Assembly (NCBI GenBank): GCA_047617305.1
Contig: JBLGCL010000074.1
Span: 1 to 13,257 of the forward strand
DNA length: 13,257 nucleotides
Direction: 5' to 3'
Origin: DATFIX01 sp047617305
GTDB lineage: Archaea; Halobacteriota; Halobacteria; Halobacteriales; Natrialbaceae
The position numbers were made by a program, and so were the translations under genes. Positions 6,906 through 13,257 of the stretch are shown in pieces. The first letter of the stretch is position 1. Every line of letters starts with the position of its first letter. The notes beneath the pieces were generated by a model. The model ran no database searches. It was not told where the DNA came from and worked only from the letters and a program-made list of their open reading frames with translations.

Positions 6906-8639
6906 ATGTACGTGCAGATCGTGGGATCCGGTCCCGCCGTCGAGGCCGTCGAGGCTGCCCTGTCGGACGTCGACGCGACGGTCGAGTCGGGGCGGCCGGC
7001 CGACCTCGAGGCCGCCGATATGGGGGTCGTGGTCGCTCCCGTGGCCGACGACGCCTTCGAGGCGGCCAACGACGGGTCGCTCGCCGGGGACACGCCGTGG
7101 CTCTCGGTGGAGCTCGGCGGCGTGGGTGGCTTCCGGGTTCCGGAGGTCGACGCCGCCGTCTCGGGGCTGGGTCCCGAAACGGGCTGTTTCGACTGCCTCC
7201 GCCAGCGAGTGGCGGCGAACGCGACCGACGTCCTGGACGAGCCGTCTCCGCCCGACGACTCCGTGGCCCGTTACGCCGGAGCGATCGCGGGTCGCAGCGT
7301 CGCGACGCTCGTTCGCGGCGGGGAGGGTCCGATGGGGCGAGTGATCGAGGTCCCGTACGCCGAGCGACGGTTCCTTCCCGTTCCCGGGTGTTCGTGCAGC
7401 GAGCCCCCCGACCGCAGGCTTTCGCGAGGGTTCGAGTCCGTCGACCTGGAGGCGGCCGTGGAGCGGGCGGAGCGAACGCTGGACGACCGCGTCGGGATCG
7501 TCCAATCCATCGGCGAGGTCGAGTCGTTCCCGGCGCCGTACTACCTCGCCTCGGGGAGCGACACCGCGGGGTTCAGCGACGCGTCGGCCCCGAGACAGGC
7601 CGGGGGCGTCCACGCCGACTGGAACGCCGCGTTCATGAAGGCGATGGGCGAGGCGCTGGAGCGCTATAGCGCCGGGGTCTACCGGGAGTCGACCTTCCGG
7701 ACGGCGCCGCTATCGGCGATCGAGAACGGCCCCGGACCGGAGGTCGTCCGTCCCGACGCGTTCGTCCGGCCGGACGACTTTCCGCCGGTCGACGAGAACG
7801 ACCCGGTTCACTGGGTGCCGGGGGCCGACCTGGCGGCGGGCGACGAGGCCCTGTTGCCGGCCGAACTCGTCCACTATCCCCCACCGGCCGAGCGACACGT
7901 GCCCGCCATCACGACCGGGCTGGGCCTCGGGACCTCCCCCGTCGGGGCGCTCCTTTCGGGCCTATACGAGGTCGTCGAGCGCGACGCGACGATGATCGCC
8001 TGGTACTCGACGTTCGACCCGCTCCCGCTCGCGGTGGACGACGGGGAGTTCGAAACCCTGGCCCGGCGTGCCCGTGCGGAGGACCTCTCGGTCACGCCGC
8101 TGCTCGTCACCCAGGACGTGGACGTCCCGGTCGTCGCCGCGGCCGTCCACCGGGACGGGGAGTGGCCCCGCTTCGCCGTCGGGTCGGCGGCCGACCTGGA
8201 CCCGGTCGCCGCCGCAAAGGACGCGCTGGCGGAGGCGCTCCAGAACTGGATGGAGCTCCGGGGGATGGGCGAGGCGGCCGCGGCCGAGGAGTCCGGTGCG
8301 ATCGGCCGCTACGCCGACCTTCCGCGGGAGGCCCGTGAGTTCGTGGAGCGGGACGGTGCGGTCCCGGCGGACAGCGTCGGGCCGGACGACCCACCGACCG
8401 GGCCCGACGAACTCGACGCCCTCGTCCGTCGGGTCCGGGACGTCGATCTCGCGCCATACGCGGCGCGGCTGACGCCCCTGGACGTCGAGCGGGCCGGGTT
8501 CGAGGCGGTGCGCGTCCTCGTCCCCGGCGCCCAGCCGCTGTTCACCGACGACCCGTTCTTCGGCGACCGCGCACGGTCCGTGCCCTCCTCGCTCGGGTTC
8601 GAGCCGCGATTCGATCGGCCGTTCCACCCCTATCCCTGA
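6906..8639 (+). CDS. YcaO-domain cyclodehydratase-like protein with fused N-terminal partner domain
   Basis: A 577-residue protein. Residues 1 to about 185 resemble the E1-like/ocin-ThiF partner domain of azole-forming (TOMM) cyclodehydratases: an N-terminal MYVQIVGSGPAVEAVEAAL dinucleotide-fold start, then C94-x-x-C97 and C162-x-C164, a likely structural zinc tetrad. Residues about 185-577 form the YcaO/SagD ATPase domain, with ATP and Mg2+ motifs GEALERYSA (248-256), GLGTSPVGALLSGLYEVVER (340-359) and ALAEALQNWMELRG (440-453). The C-terminus RPFHPYP is proline-rich and recalls the PxPxP tail of azoline-forming YcaOs, whose terminal carboxylate helps catalysis. YcaO enzymes use ATP to phosphorylate a backbone amide, making azolines or thioamides. 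No TfuA, dehydrogenase (SagB) or precursor peptide is adjacent, so the target is unknown. ATG at 6906 is where the fold begins; the frame is open far upstream but runs antisense through the phosphorylase. Confidence 0.88.
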   Translation: MYVQIVGSGPAVEAVEAALSDVDATVESGRPADLEAADMGVVVAPVADDAFEAANDGSLAGDTPWLSVELGGVGGFRVPEVDAAVSGLGPETGCFDCLRQRVAANATDVLDEPSPPDDSVARYAGAIAGRSVATLVRGGEGPMGRVIEVPYAERRFLPVPGCSCSEPPDRRLSRGFESVDLEAAVERAERTLDDRVGIVQSIGEVESFPAPYYLASGSDTAGFSDASAPRQAGGVHADWNAAFMKAMGEALERYSAGVYRESTFRTAPLSAIENGPGPEVVRPDAFVRPDDFPPVDENDPVHWVPGADLAAGDEALLPAELVHYPPPAERHVPAITTGLGLGTSPVGALLSGLYEVVERDATMIAWYSTFDPLPLAVDDGEFETLARRARAEDLSVTPLLVTQDVDVPVVAAAVHRDGEWPRFAVGSAADLDPVAAAKDALAEALQNWMELRGMGEAAAAEESGAIGRYADLPREAREFVERDGAVPADSVGPDDPPTGPDELDALVRRVRDVDLAPYAARLTPLDVERAGFEAVRVLVPGAQPLFTDDPFFGDRARSVPSSLGFEPRFDRPFHPYP

Positions 8640-8655
8640 GCAGGATCGCCGCGGG

Positions 8656-8672
8656 CGGAGCGACTCGCTCCG
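8656..8672. terminator. Bidirectional terminator hairpin between convergent genes
   Basis: CGGAGCG (8656-8662) and CGCTCCG (8666-8672) form a perfect 7-bp stem with a three-base ACT loop, extendable by two G-T pairs. It fills the 43-base gap between the ycaO stop and the DUF63 stop, and a pyrimidine-rich TTCGTCTC follows on the plus strand. The location and symmetry suggest a shared 3' end for both transcripts. Confidence 0.55.
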
Positions 8673-8682
8673 TTCGTCTCAA

Positions 8683-9843
8683 TCAGATCCCGAACGTCGC
8701 CCGGAGCATGTCCCGCGTTCCGGGGCCGAGTCCCACCGCGACGACCGCGATGAGGAGCATGATGGTGAACCGCGGGTTCTCCTCGTAGACCGACTCGTCG
8801 AAGATCCAGACGACGAACACGGCGGCGACCATCTTGACGATCAGGAACGGCCAGGCGTCGCCGGTCACCTCGATCACCGAGGCCGGCAGGACGCCCTGCG
8901 TGACGTCGATGACGAACGCGTTTACCGGGTGCTTTGGCACCAGGTCGTAGCCCAGCCCCAGTTCGGCCGCCCAGTCGAGGCCGACGACGTTGGCAACGCC
9001 GTCGATCGCCTGTCCGAAGATGATGGGGATTCCCATGGTTCCCGTCCCTGCGTTCAGTTCCGGCGCGAACCGTTCGATTCCGTACCACGTGACGGCCGTC
9101 ACGACGACTGCCCCGACGAGGTTGACGGCGAGGATGGGCGGATGGAAGGAGACGTACTCCTTCGCGAGGGCGAGATACGCAATGAGGGACAGCGTCAATA
9201 CCAGGAGTGCCGTCCCGATTCCGGCGAGTGGATACTCGTAGCCCTCCACGCGGCCCCTCCGATCGAGACGGATCGCCAGGATGACGGCCCCGAGCGCCAG
9301 GAAGAAGACGGTGAAGTAGATCAGCGGACTGATAAGCAGCGTGTTCCAGGGATAGGTGATCGCCTGATCCGCGCCCACGTCGATGGCCCGGTTGTTGGCG
9401 TCCTCGACCACCCGCAACGCCCCGCCGAGGAACATGAACGGGATCAGGGCGAAGAACCCCGCGCGGTACCGTTCGATCCGCAGTCGGCGGAGCAGGAGTC
9501 CGATCCCGACGAGCATCAGTATCAGGACGATCGCATATCCGACCTCGGACACGAGCGTGTATCCCGGCTCGGCGACCGGTCCCAGTTCGGCGAGCCGGTC
9601 GGGGTTCGCCTTGAGGGACGTACATTCCCCCGACGAGAGTACCTGCTGGCCGCCGTCGGCCCAGGCCGTACACGAGGCACCGTGTGCGTCCGCGTACACG
9701 GGCCCCCAGAAGTAGTGCCAGACGAACTCCGCATACACTGCCCGGTGGAACAGCACCGACCCGAGGGCGAGGATCGCGCCGAGCCCGCCGACGGTGCCGA
9801 CCCAGGCTCGTTCGAGTCCGACCCGTTCGAGCACGTCGTTCAT
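8683..9843 (-). CDS. DUF63 family multi-pass membrane protein
   Basis: A 386-residue integral membrane protein of the archaeal DUF63 family, function unknown. About eight hydrophobic segments are visible, near residues 14-33, 99-118, 129-145, 168-191, 206-226, 236-254, 331-348 and 358-372. The region 34-95 between the first two is a soluble loop with two cysteines (C58, C74) that could form a disulfide outside the cell. Family-like motifs are FLGGALRVVEDAN (138-150), HPPILAVN (234-241) and the C-terminal GLGPGTRDMLR (371-381). Conserved polar residues inside membrane segments (R144, E147, D148) suggest a channel, transporter or enzyme role, but this is not known. The start at 9843 is fixed by the TAAAAC box 27 bases upstream. 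It follows the Lrp gene on the same strand with its own promoter. Confidence 0.88.
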   Translation of the reverse strand: MNDVLERVGLERAWVGTVGGLGAILALGSVLFHRAVYAEFVWHYFWGPVYADAHGASCTAWADGGQQVLSSGECTSLKANPDRLAELGPVAEPGYTLVSEVGYAIVLILMLVGIGLLLRRLRIERYRAGFFALIPFMFLGGALRVVEDANNRAIDVGADQAITYPWNTLLISPLIYFTVFFLALGAVILAIRLDRRGRVEGYEYPLAGIGTALLVLTLSLIAYLALAKEYVSFHPPILAVNLVGAVVVTAVTWYGIERFAPELNAGTGTMGIPIIFGQAIDGVANVVGLDWAAELGLGYDLVPKHPVNAFVIDVTQGVLPASVIEVTGDAWPFLIVKMVAAVFVVWIFDESVYEENPRFTIMLLIAVVAVGLGPGTRDMLRATFGI

Positions 9844-9867
9844 AGGGGAAACGGCCGGGCGCGGGCG

Positions 9868-9874
9868 GTTTTAC
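9868..9874 (-). promoter_or_regulatory. TATA box of the DUF63 gene
   Basis: On the minus strand GGTAAAAC is the only AT-rich block in the 57-base gap after the Lrp gene, centred about 27 bases before the ATG at 9843. No Shine-Dalgarno lies between, so a leaderless transcript is likely. Confidence 0.65.
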
Positions 9875-9900
9875 CCTTCCGGTCTCGGACGCGTTCGCCG

Positions 9901-10350
9901 TCAGACCGGAAGCATCTCGCTCTCGTGGGGCGTGTCCAGGACGACCATCGTGTTGGACCGGATCACCCCGTCCATGTCCGCGATCCGATCGAACAACAGC
10001 TGCTTGAGTTCCTCCGCGTCCGCCACGAAGAGTTTCGCGATCACGTCCCAGTCCCCCGTCGTCAGGTGGATTTCCTGCATCCCATCGACGTCGGACAACC
10101 GATCGAGCACCGCCGTCTCGCGACCCTGCTCGACCCGGAACCCGACGACTGCCGACACGTCGTAACCGACCGCCTTGGGGTCGACCTCCGCGTGATACCC
10201 GGTGATCACGCCGTTCTCCTTCATCCGGTTGACCCGATCGTGGACCGTCGCGCTCGACATGTCGATCCGTCTGGCGATCTCGCTGAACGGGGTTCGCGCG
10301 TCTTCCTGGAGGATGCGGAGGATCTCCCGGTCGGTGTCGTCCAGTTGCAT
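9901..10350 (-). CDS. Lrp/AsnC family transcriptional regulator
   Basis: A 149-residue DNA-binding protein of the Lrp/AsnC (feast/famine) family. The N-terminal winged helix-turn-helix spans about residues 2-60: LDDTDREILRILQEDARTPF, then SEIARRIDMSSATVHDRVNRM as the recognition unit. The RAM effector-binding and oligomerisation domain follows from about 62 to 145, including GMQEIHLTTGDWDVIAKLF, the usual ligand-loop position. Length and layout are standard. Family members bind amino acids or related small molecules; the ligand is not readable here. It lies 36 bases downstream of cytidine deaminase on the same strand, so it could be co-transcribed with it or use its own box (an ATTTG block about 26 bases before the ATG at 10350). 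A regulatory link to the nucleoside genes is inference from position. Confidence 0.92.
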   Translation of the reverse strand: MQLDDTDREILRILQEDARTPFSEIARRIDMSSATVHDRVNRMKENGVITGYHAEVDPKAVGYDVSAVVGFRVEQGRETAVLDRLSDVDGMQEIHLTTGDWDVIAKLFVADAEELKQLLFDRIADMDGVIRSNTMVVLDTPHESEMLPV

Positions 10351-10386
10351 ACGTAAGACTCCGTTAATGAAGCCAAATCAAGGTGT

Positions 10387-10779
10387 TCATCCGTCGGTCA
10401 GGCGGTCGGCGCTCATCGGCTCCGGGAGCAACTCGCCCAGCGCGTGCTCGCCGACTGCGTCGCCGTGATCGGTGTAGACCACGAAGTCGCGGTCACAGAA
10501 CTCGGCGAGCGTCTGGCGACACATCCCGCATGGCGTGACGCCGTCCCTGGCCCCCGAACTGACGGCGATGGCCTCGAACTCGCGGTGCCCGCGGTTGACC
10601 GCTTCCCCGAGCGCGACCTCCTCCGCGTGGAGGCTGTTCGAGTAGTTCGAGTTCTCGACGTTACAGCCGGCGAACACCGACCCGTCGGCCGTCCGGATGG
10701 CCGCACCCACACGGTACCCGGAGTAGGGGGCGTGGGCGTTTTCGAGCGCGTCGCGTGCCGCCTCGATCAGGTCGTTCAT
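10387..10779 (-). CDS. cdd: Cytidine deaminase
   Basis: A 130-residue cytidine deaminase of the short, tetrameric type, converting cytidine or deoxycytidine to uridine or deoxyuridine plus ammonia. Substrate-contact FAGCNVENSNYSNSLHAEE is at 36-54. The zinc and proton-shuttle motif is H51-A-E53, and the second zinc motif is PCGMC with C84 and C87. The first zinc ligand is His instead of the Cys (CAE) of most tetrameric bacterial and eukaryotic enzymes; His is the form seen in the long E. coli type. The start MNDLIEAARDALENA at 10779 fits family length, and a TACAAG block lies about 27 bases upstream. It follows the nucleoside-type permease gene with a 91-base gap, and its product would process the imported substrate. 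Confidence 0.94.
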   Translation of the reverse strand: MNDLIEAARDALENAHAPYSGYRVGAAIRTADGSVFAGCNVENSNYSNSLHAEEVALGEAVNRGHREFEAIAVSSGARDGVTPCGMCRQTLAEFCDRDFVVYTDHGDAVGEHALGELLPEPMSADRLTDG

Positions 10780-10802
10780 GATCGACGGTCCGGCGGGTGG
10801 AC

Positions 10803-10809
10803 CCTTGTA
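10803..10809 (-). promoter_or_regulatory. Weak TATA-like box before cytidine deaminase
   Basis: On the minus strand CTACAAG is the only AT-leaning block in the gap, about 27 bases before the ATG at 10779. There is no Shine-Dalgarno before the start, unlike the transporter genes upstream, which suggests an internal promoter giving a leaderless deaminase transcript. Confidence 0.35.
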
Positions 10810-10823
10810 GCCCGCGGTTCGAA

Positions 10824-10840
10824 GACGATTGCCCATCGTC
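10824..10840 (-). terminator. Hairpin between permease and cytidine deaminase genes
   Basis: GACGAT (10824-10829) and ATCGTC (10835-10840) form a perfect 6-bp stem with a five-base loop. It lies 30 bases past the permease stop and just upstream of the weak deaminase promoter box. It could partly end or process the transporter transcript, uncoupling deaminase expression. No U-rich tract follows directly. Confidence 0.35.
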
Positions 10841-10870
10841 GCCGCCGCGGATCGGGGCCGCGCGCCGGGG

Positions 10871-11905
10871 TCACTGCTCGCCCGACTCGTAGTGTTCCCC
10901 GGCGGCGTCCGGAATGCGCGTGTGGCCCACCAGCGCGAGCACGACGATGACGGTCGCGTACGGCACCATCTGCACCAGCTCCGGCGGCAACCCGGCCCCG
11001 ACCTGCTGGAGCCTGAACTGGAGCGCGTCGAGCGACGCGAACAGGAACGACGCGCCGAACGCGCCGAGCGGGTTGTAGTTGCCGAAGAGGTAGGCCGTGA
11101 TGCCGATCCAACCGCGGCCGTTGACCATGGTCGCGCCGCTGCCGACGAACTGGCCGACCTGGCCGAGCGAGAGGCCGGCCCCGCCGATTCCACAGAGTAT
11201 CCCCGAGAGCGTGACGCCGGCGTACCTGACGCGGCTGACGTCCACGCCGGCGGTGTCGAGCGCCTTCGGGTTCTCCCCGCTGGCGCGGATCCACCGGCCG
11301 AACCGGGTCCGGTTCATGACGAACCACGCCGCCGGCGCCACGACGAGCAGCATGTACACCGTCGGGTTCGAGTCGAAGATGGCCGGCCCGACGATCGGAA
11401 TCTCCGAGAGGACCGGCATCGTCCAGTTGTCGAGCGTGACGACGCTCGGACTCGACCGCTCGCCCCAGATGACCTTGCTGCCGAACGGAGCCATGCCCAG
11501 CGCGACGAGCCAGACGGCTAGTCCGGCGATGATCTGGTCCGCCTCGTAGCGGATCGTGATCACCGCGAACAGCACCGCGAAGAGGGTGCTCGCGCCGATC
11601 GCGCCGAAGAACCCGGCCCACGCGGCGACCTGCGACCCGCCGCCGAGGGCGTCGGAGACCGCCACGCCCGAGAACGCGGCGATGATCAGCAGCCCTTCGA
11701 GGCCGATGTTGATGACCCCGCTCTTCTCGGCGAAGATGCCGCCGAGCGCGGCGAACGCGATCGGAACGGTCAGGCGGAGCGCGGAGCCGAGGTAGCTGGC
11801 GATGCGACCCGCCGTCACGCTGGGAACCAGCAGCCAGGCGAGGAGGGTGCCCGCGAGGCCGACGACGACGAACGCAGCGGCCAGGAGGGTCGCCCGCCGC
11901 GTCAT
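10871..11905 (-). CDS. ABC transporter permease, nucleoside-import type (NupQ/YufQ-like)
   Basis: A 344-residue inner-membrane permease of the BPD_transp_2 (PF02653) fold. It belongs to the branch that works with BmpA-type lipoproteins to import nucleosides. Hydrophobic segments run through the protein; the hallmark FAEKSGVINIGLEGLL is at 58-73, and YEADQIIAGLAVWLV at 120-134 is the matching second block. SGENPKALDTAGVDV (213-227) is the cytoplasmic loop that likely contacts the ATPase, and a conserved RGWIGITAYLFGNYNPLG follows near 283-300. The ATG overlaps the TGA of the preceding permease (ATGA, 11902-11905) and is preceded by GAGGGGTGA, so translation is coupled. It pairs with the upstream permease as a heterodimer. 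The substrate is inferred from family and from the adjacent cytidine deaminase; a sugar is the main alternative. Confidence 0.88.
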   Translation of the reverse strand: MTRRATLLAAAFVVVGLAGTLLAWLLVPSVTAGRIASYLGSALRLTVPIAFAALGGIFAEKSGVINIGLEGLLIIAAFSGVAVSDALGGGSQVAAWAGFFGAIGASTLFAVLFAVITIRYEADQIIAGLAVWLVALGMAPFGSKVIWGERSSPSVVTLDNWTMPVLSEIPIVGPAIFDSNPTVYMLLVVAPAAWFVMNRTRFGRWIRASGENPKALDTAGVDVSRVRYAGVTLSGILCGIGGAGLSLGQVGQFVGSGATMVNGRGWIGITAYLFGNYNPLGAFGASFLFASLDALQFRLQQVGAGLPPELVQMVPYATVIVVLALVGHTRIPDAAGEHYESGEQ

Positions 11906-13143
11906 GCGTCGTCACCCCTCGATTCGTCCGTCGGTTCGCCGCCGTCGGTCGCCAGTCGCTCGCGCTCGCTCTCCAGGAGGTTGAACTGTCGGCCGAGCAT
12001 CCGGAAGAACTCCGGCATGGCCACGAACAGGATGACCAGCCCCCGAAGGACGCCCACGAGCTGTTTCGGGACGCCGAGCTGGAACTCGATCGCCAGGCTG
12101 CCGGCCTTCATGAGCCCGAACAGGAACGCCGCCGGGATCACCCCCAGCGGGTTGTTCCCTGCCAGGACCGAAACGGTGATGCCGTCGAACCCGATCCCCG
12201 GAAGGCCGTGGCGGTACCGGCCCATGACCATCATCACGTAGACTGCGCCGCCGAGGCCGGCGATGGCGCCAGAGAAGGTCATGCTCGAGACGATCATTCG
12301 CTTGGGCTCCACTCCACCGTAGTCGGCCGCCTTCGGCTGGAGGCCGCTCATCCGGAGGTCGTACCCGAAGGGCGTGTGCTGGAGGACGAAATACACGCCG
12401 ACGGCAAGGAGGAGCGCCCCGACGATCACGACCGTCGAGAAGGGAGAGCCGGAGAAGAACGGCAGCATCGGCTTGAGCGTCGCTTCCGGCGGTAGCGCTC
12501 GCGTCGTGATGCTCATGCTTCCGGGGTCCTGGAAATACGTTCCAACCAGATATCGCGCGCCGTTCGCGGCGATGAAGTTCAGCATGATCGTCGTGATGAC
12601 CTCGTTGGCGTCGGCGTAGGCCTTCAGCACACCCGGGACCGCGCCGAAGAGCCCGCCGACGACCGTCCCGAACACCAGCCCGATCGGGACCAGAACGAAC
12701 GTCCCGATTATTCCGCCGGGGGCGAAGGGGGCGATCGCGAGGACGCTCAGCGCCGATCCCAGGGCGCCGAGGACCAGCTGGCCCTGGACGCCGATGTTGA
12801 ACAGGCCGGCCCTGAACGCGATGGCGACCGCCAGTCCCATGAACAGGAGGAGGGTGGTCTCCTTCGCGGTCAGGGCGACGTTGAACGCCGACCCGAACGG
12901 CGTCAGGAAGAGGTTGTCGTAGACCCGAATGGGATCGTAACAGGCCGTTGCCCCGCCCGGAAGCCGGAGGAAGGGCGTCGCGTCGGGACAGGTCGCCACG
13001 ATGCCCGCCAGGACGATGATGGCGACCCCGACCAGGATTGACGCGAAGAAGGCAGCGACGGAAAGGGCCAGGCGTTCCTTCGCCGACGCGTCGATGACCC
13101 CGGCGAGGAGGCGTCGAACACGGGCACGCAAGCCGTCGCTCAT
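11902..13143 (-). CDS. ABC transporter permease, nucleoside-import type (NupP/YufP-like)
   Basis: A 413-residue permease, the first of the pair. It has a cytoplasmic N-terminus of about 25 residues, a first membrane helix near 27-50, then an external segment with two cysteines (C52, C68). The family hallmarks are RAGLFNIGVQGQLVLGALG (111-129) and ADANEVITTIMLNFIAANG (177-195); the latter is highly characteristic of the NupP/YufP branch. SGLQPKAADYGGV (266-278) is the loop expected to meet the ATPase, and GITVSVLAGNNPLGVIPAAF (321-340) is a late conserved helix. The C-terminus from 390 is an acidic, charged cytoplasmic tail, as is usual in haloarchaea. The start at 13143 has a near-perfect Shine-Dalgarno and overlaps the ATPase stop by four bases (ATGA). 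It is co-transcribed with the ATPase and second permease. Confidence 0.9.
   Translation of the reverse strand: MSDGLRARVRRLLAGVIDASAKERLALSVAAFFASILVGVAIIVLAGIVATCPDATPFLRLPGGATACYDPIRVYDNLFLTPFGSAFNVALTAKETTLLLFMGLAVAIAFRAGLFNIGVQGQLVLGALGSALSVLAIAPFAPGGIIGTFVLVPIGLVFGTVVGGLFGAVPGVLKAYADANEVITTIMLNFIAANGARYLVGTYFQDPGSMSITTRALPPEATLKPMLPFFSGSPFSTVVIVGALLLAVGVYFVLQHTPFGYDLRMSGLQPKAADYGGVEPKRMIVSSMTFSGAIAGLGGAVYVMMVMGRYRHGLPGIGFDGITVSVLAGNNPLGVIPAAFLFGLMKAGSLAIEFQLGVPKQLVGVLRGLVILFVAMPEFFRMLGRQFNLLESERERLATDGGEPTDESRGDDA
11912..11920 (-). promoter_or_regulatory. Shine-Dalgarno of the second permease gene
   Basis: GAGGGGTGA on the minus strand, six bases before the ATG at 11905 and inside the preceding gene. 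It supports this start and translational coupling. Confidence 0.6.
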
Positions 13144-13257
13144 TCGTCACCTCCTCGCCCCATGAGGGCTTCGTCGGCGATGCTCGGCGTGTCCGCCGGT
13201 CGTTCGCCCGCCATGAGCAATCCGAGTTGTTCGTCGGTCACCGACGCCGGATCCACG
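13140..13257 (-). CDS. ABC transporter ATP-binding protein, C-terminal end (partial)
   Basis: Only the last 38 residues are in the window; the gene runs off the right edge. The fragment reads VTDEQLGLLMAG followed by a short acidic tail ending GRGGDE. An xxExxGLLMAG-type ending is typical of the double-domain ATPases of BmpA/NupO-type importers (about 500 residues). None of the Walker or signature motifs are inside the window, so the call rests on this tail and on position. It ends in TGA overlapping the ATG of the first permease (13140-13143), the normal gene order for this transporter. A BmpA-like lipoprotein gene would be expected further upstream. Confidence 0.75.
   Translation of the reverse strand, partial: VDPASVTDEQLGLLMAGERPADTPSIADEALMGRGGDE
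13147..13155 (-). promoter_or_regulatory. Strong Shine-Dalgarno of the first permease gene
   Basis: AGGAGGTGA on the minus strand is a full match to the anti-Shine-Dalgarno at the 16S rRNA 3' end, a few bases before the ATG at 13143. It lies in the last codons of the ATPase gene. It contrasts with the Shine-Dalgarno-free starts of the monocistronic genes in this window. Confidence 0.75.

Noticed and set aside
6783..7613. Minus-strand extension of the phosphorylase frame, about 270 codons longer
   Set aside because: It lies opposite ycaO, encodes Arg-, Pro- and Gly-rich sequence unlike haloarchaeal proteins, and the phosphorylase has its normal length from 6782 or 6800.
8929..10356. Long plus-strand open frame opposite the DUF63 and Lrp genes
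   Set aside because: It is the antisense shadow of two clearly supported genes and shows no domain or promoter.
1..13257. CRISPR arrays, tRNA or rRNA genes, intact transposases
   Set aside because: No regularly spaced repeats, cloverleaf, rRNA-like sequence or transposase domain was seen.

Overview
The window looks like a stretch of haloarchaeal (class Halobacteria) chromosome. The evidence is high GC content, strongly acidic proteins rich in Asp and Glu, AT-rich TATA-like boxes about 26-28 bases before start codons that lack a Shine-Dalgarno (leaderless transcripts), and families typical of haloarchaea (DUF63 membrane protein, Lrp/AsnC regulator, acidic coiled-coil protein). I see eleven genes, ten of them complete. 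The eleventh is the 3' end of an ABC ATPase gene cut by the right edge. No gene is visibly broken.

Left end (1-203): no convincing gene. Three nested inverted repeats at 34-113 could fold as an RNA of about 80 nt, or mark the end of a mobile element whose body lies outside the window. Then, on the minus strand, comes a class I SAM-dependent O-methyltransferase (204-890, with an alternative longer start at 974). It is divergent from a 494-residue acidic protein (1073-2557) with an unrecognised N-terminal domain, a disordered linker and a long C-terminal coiled coil.

Centre (2588-5939): an M20-family N-carbamoyl-amino-acid hydrolase/allantoate amidohydrolase-type enzyme (minus) is divergent from an FAD/NAD(P)-dependent NADH-dehydrogenase-like oxidoreductase (plus). 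An AMMECR1-family protein (plus) follows.

Right-centre (5961-9843): a uridine phosphorylase-type nucleoside phosphorylase (minus) is divergent from a 577-residue YcaO protein (plus). The YcaO protein has a fused N-terminal cyclodehydratase-type domain, a four-cysteine zinc site and a proline-rich C-terminus. A perfect 7-bp hairpin separates it from a convergent DUF63 multi-pass membrane protein.

Right end (9901-13257), all minus strand: an Lrp/AsnC regulator, a cytidine deaminase, and an ABC transporter of the BmpA/NupOPQ nucleoside-importer type (two permeases and the end of the ATPase). The ATPase and permease genes are joined by ATGA stop/start overlaps and have good Shine-Dalgarno sites. 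The coherent theme is pyrimidine nucleoside use: import, cytidine to uridine (cytidine deaminase), then uridine to uracil and ribose-1-phosphate (phosphorylase). The carbamoyl-amide hydrolase could extend this to pyrimidine ring breakdown, but that last step is inference. The least explained items are the orphan YcaO, the coiled-coil protein and the structured element at the left edge.
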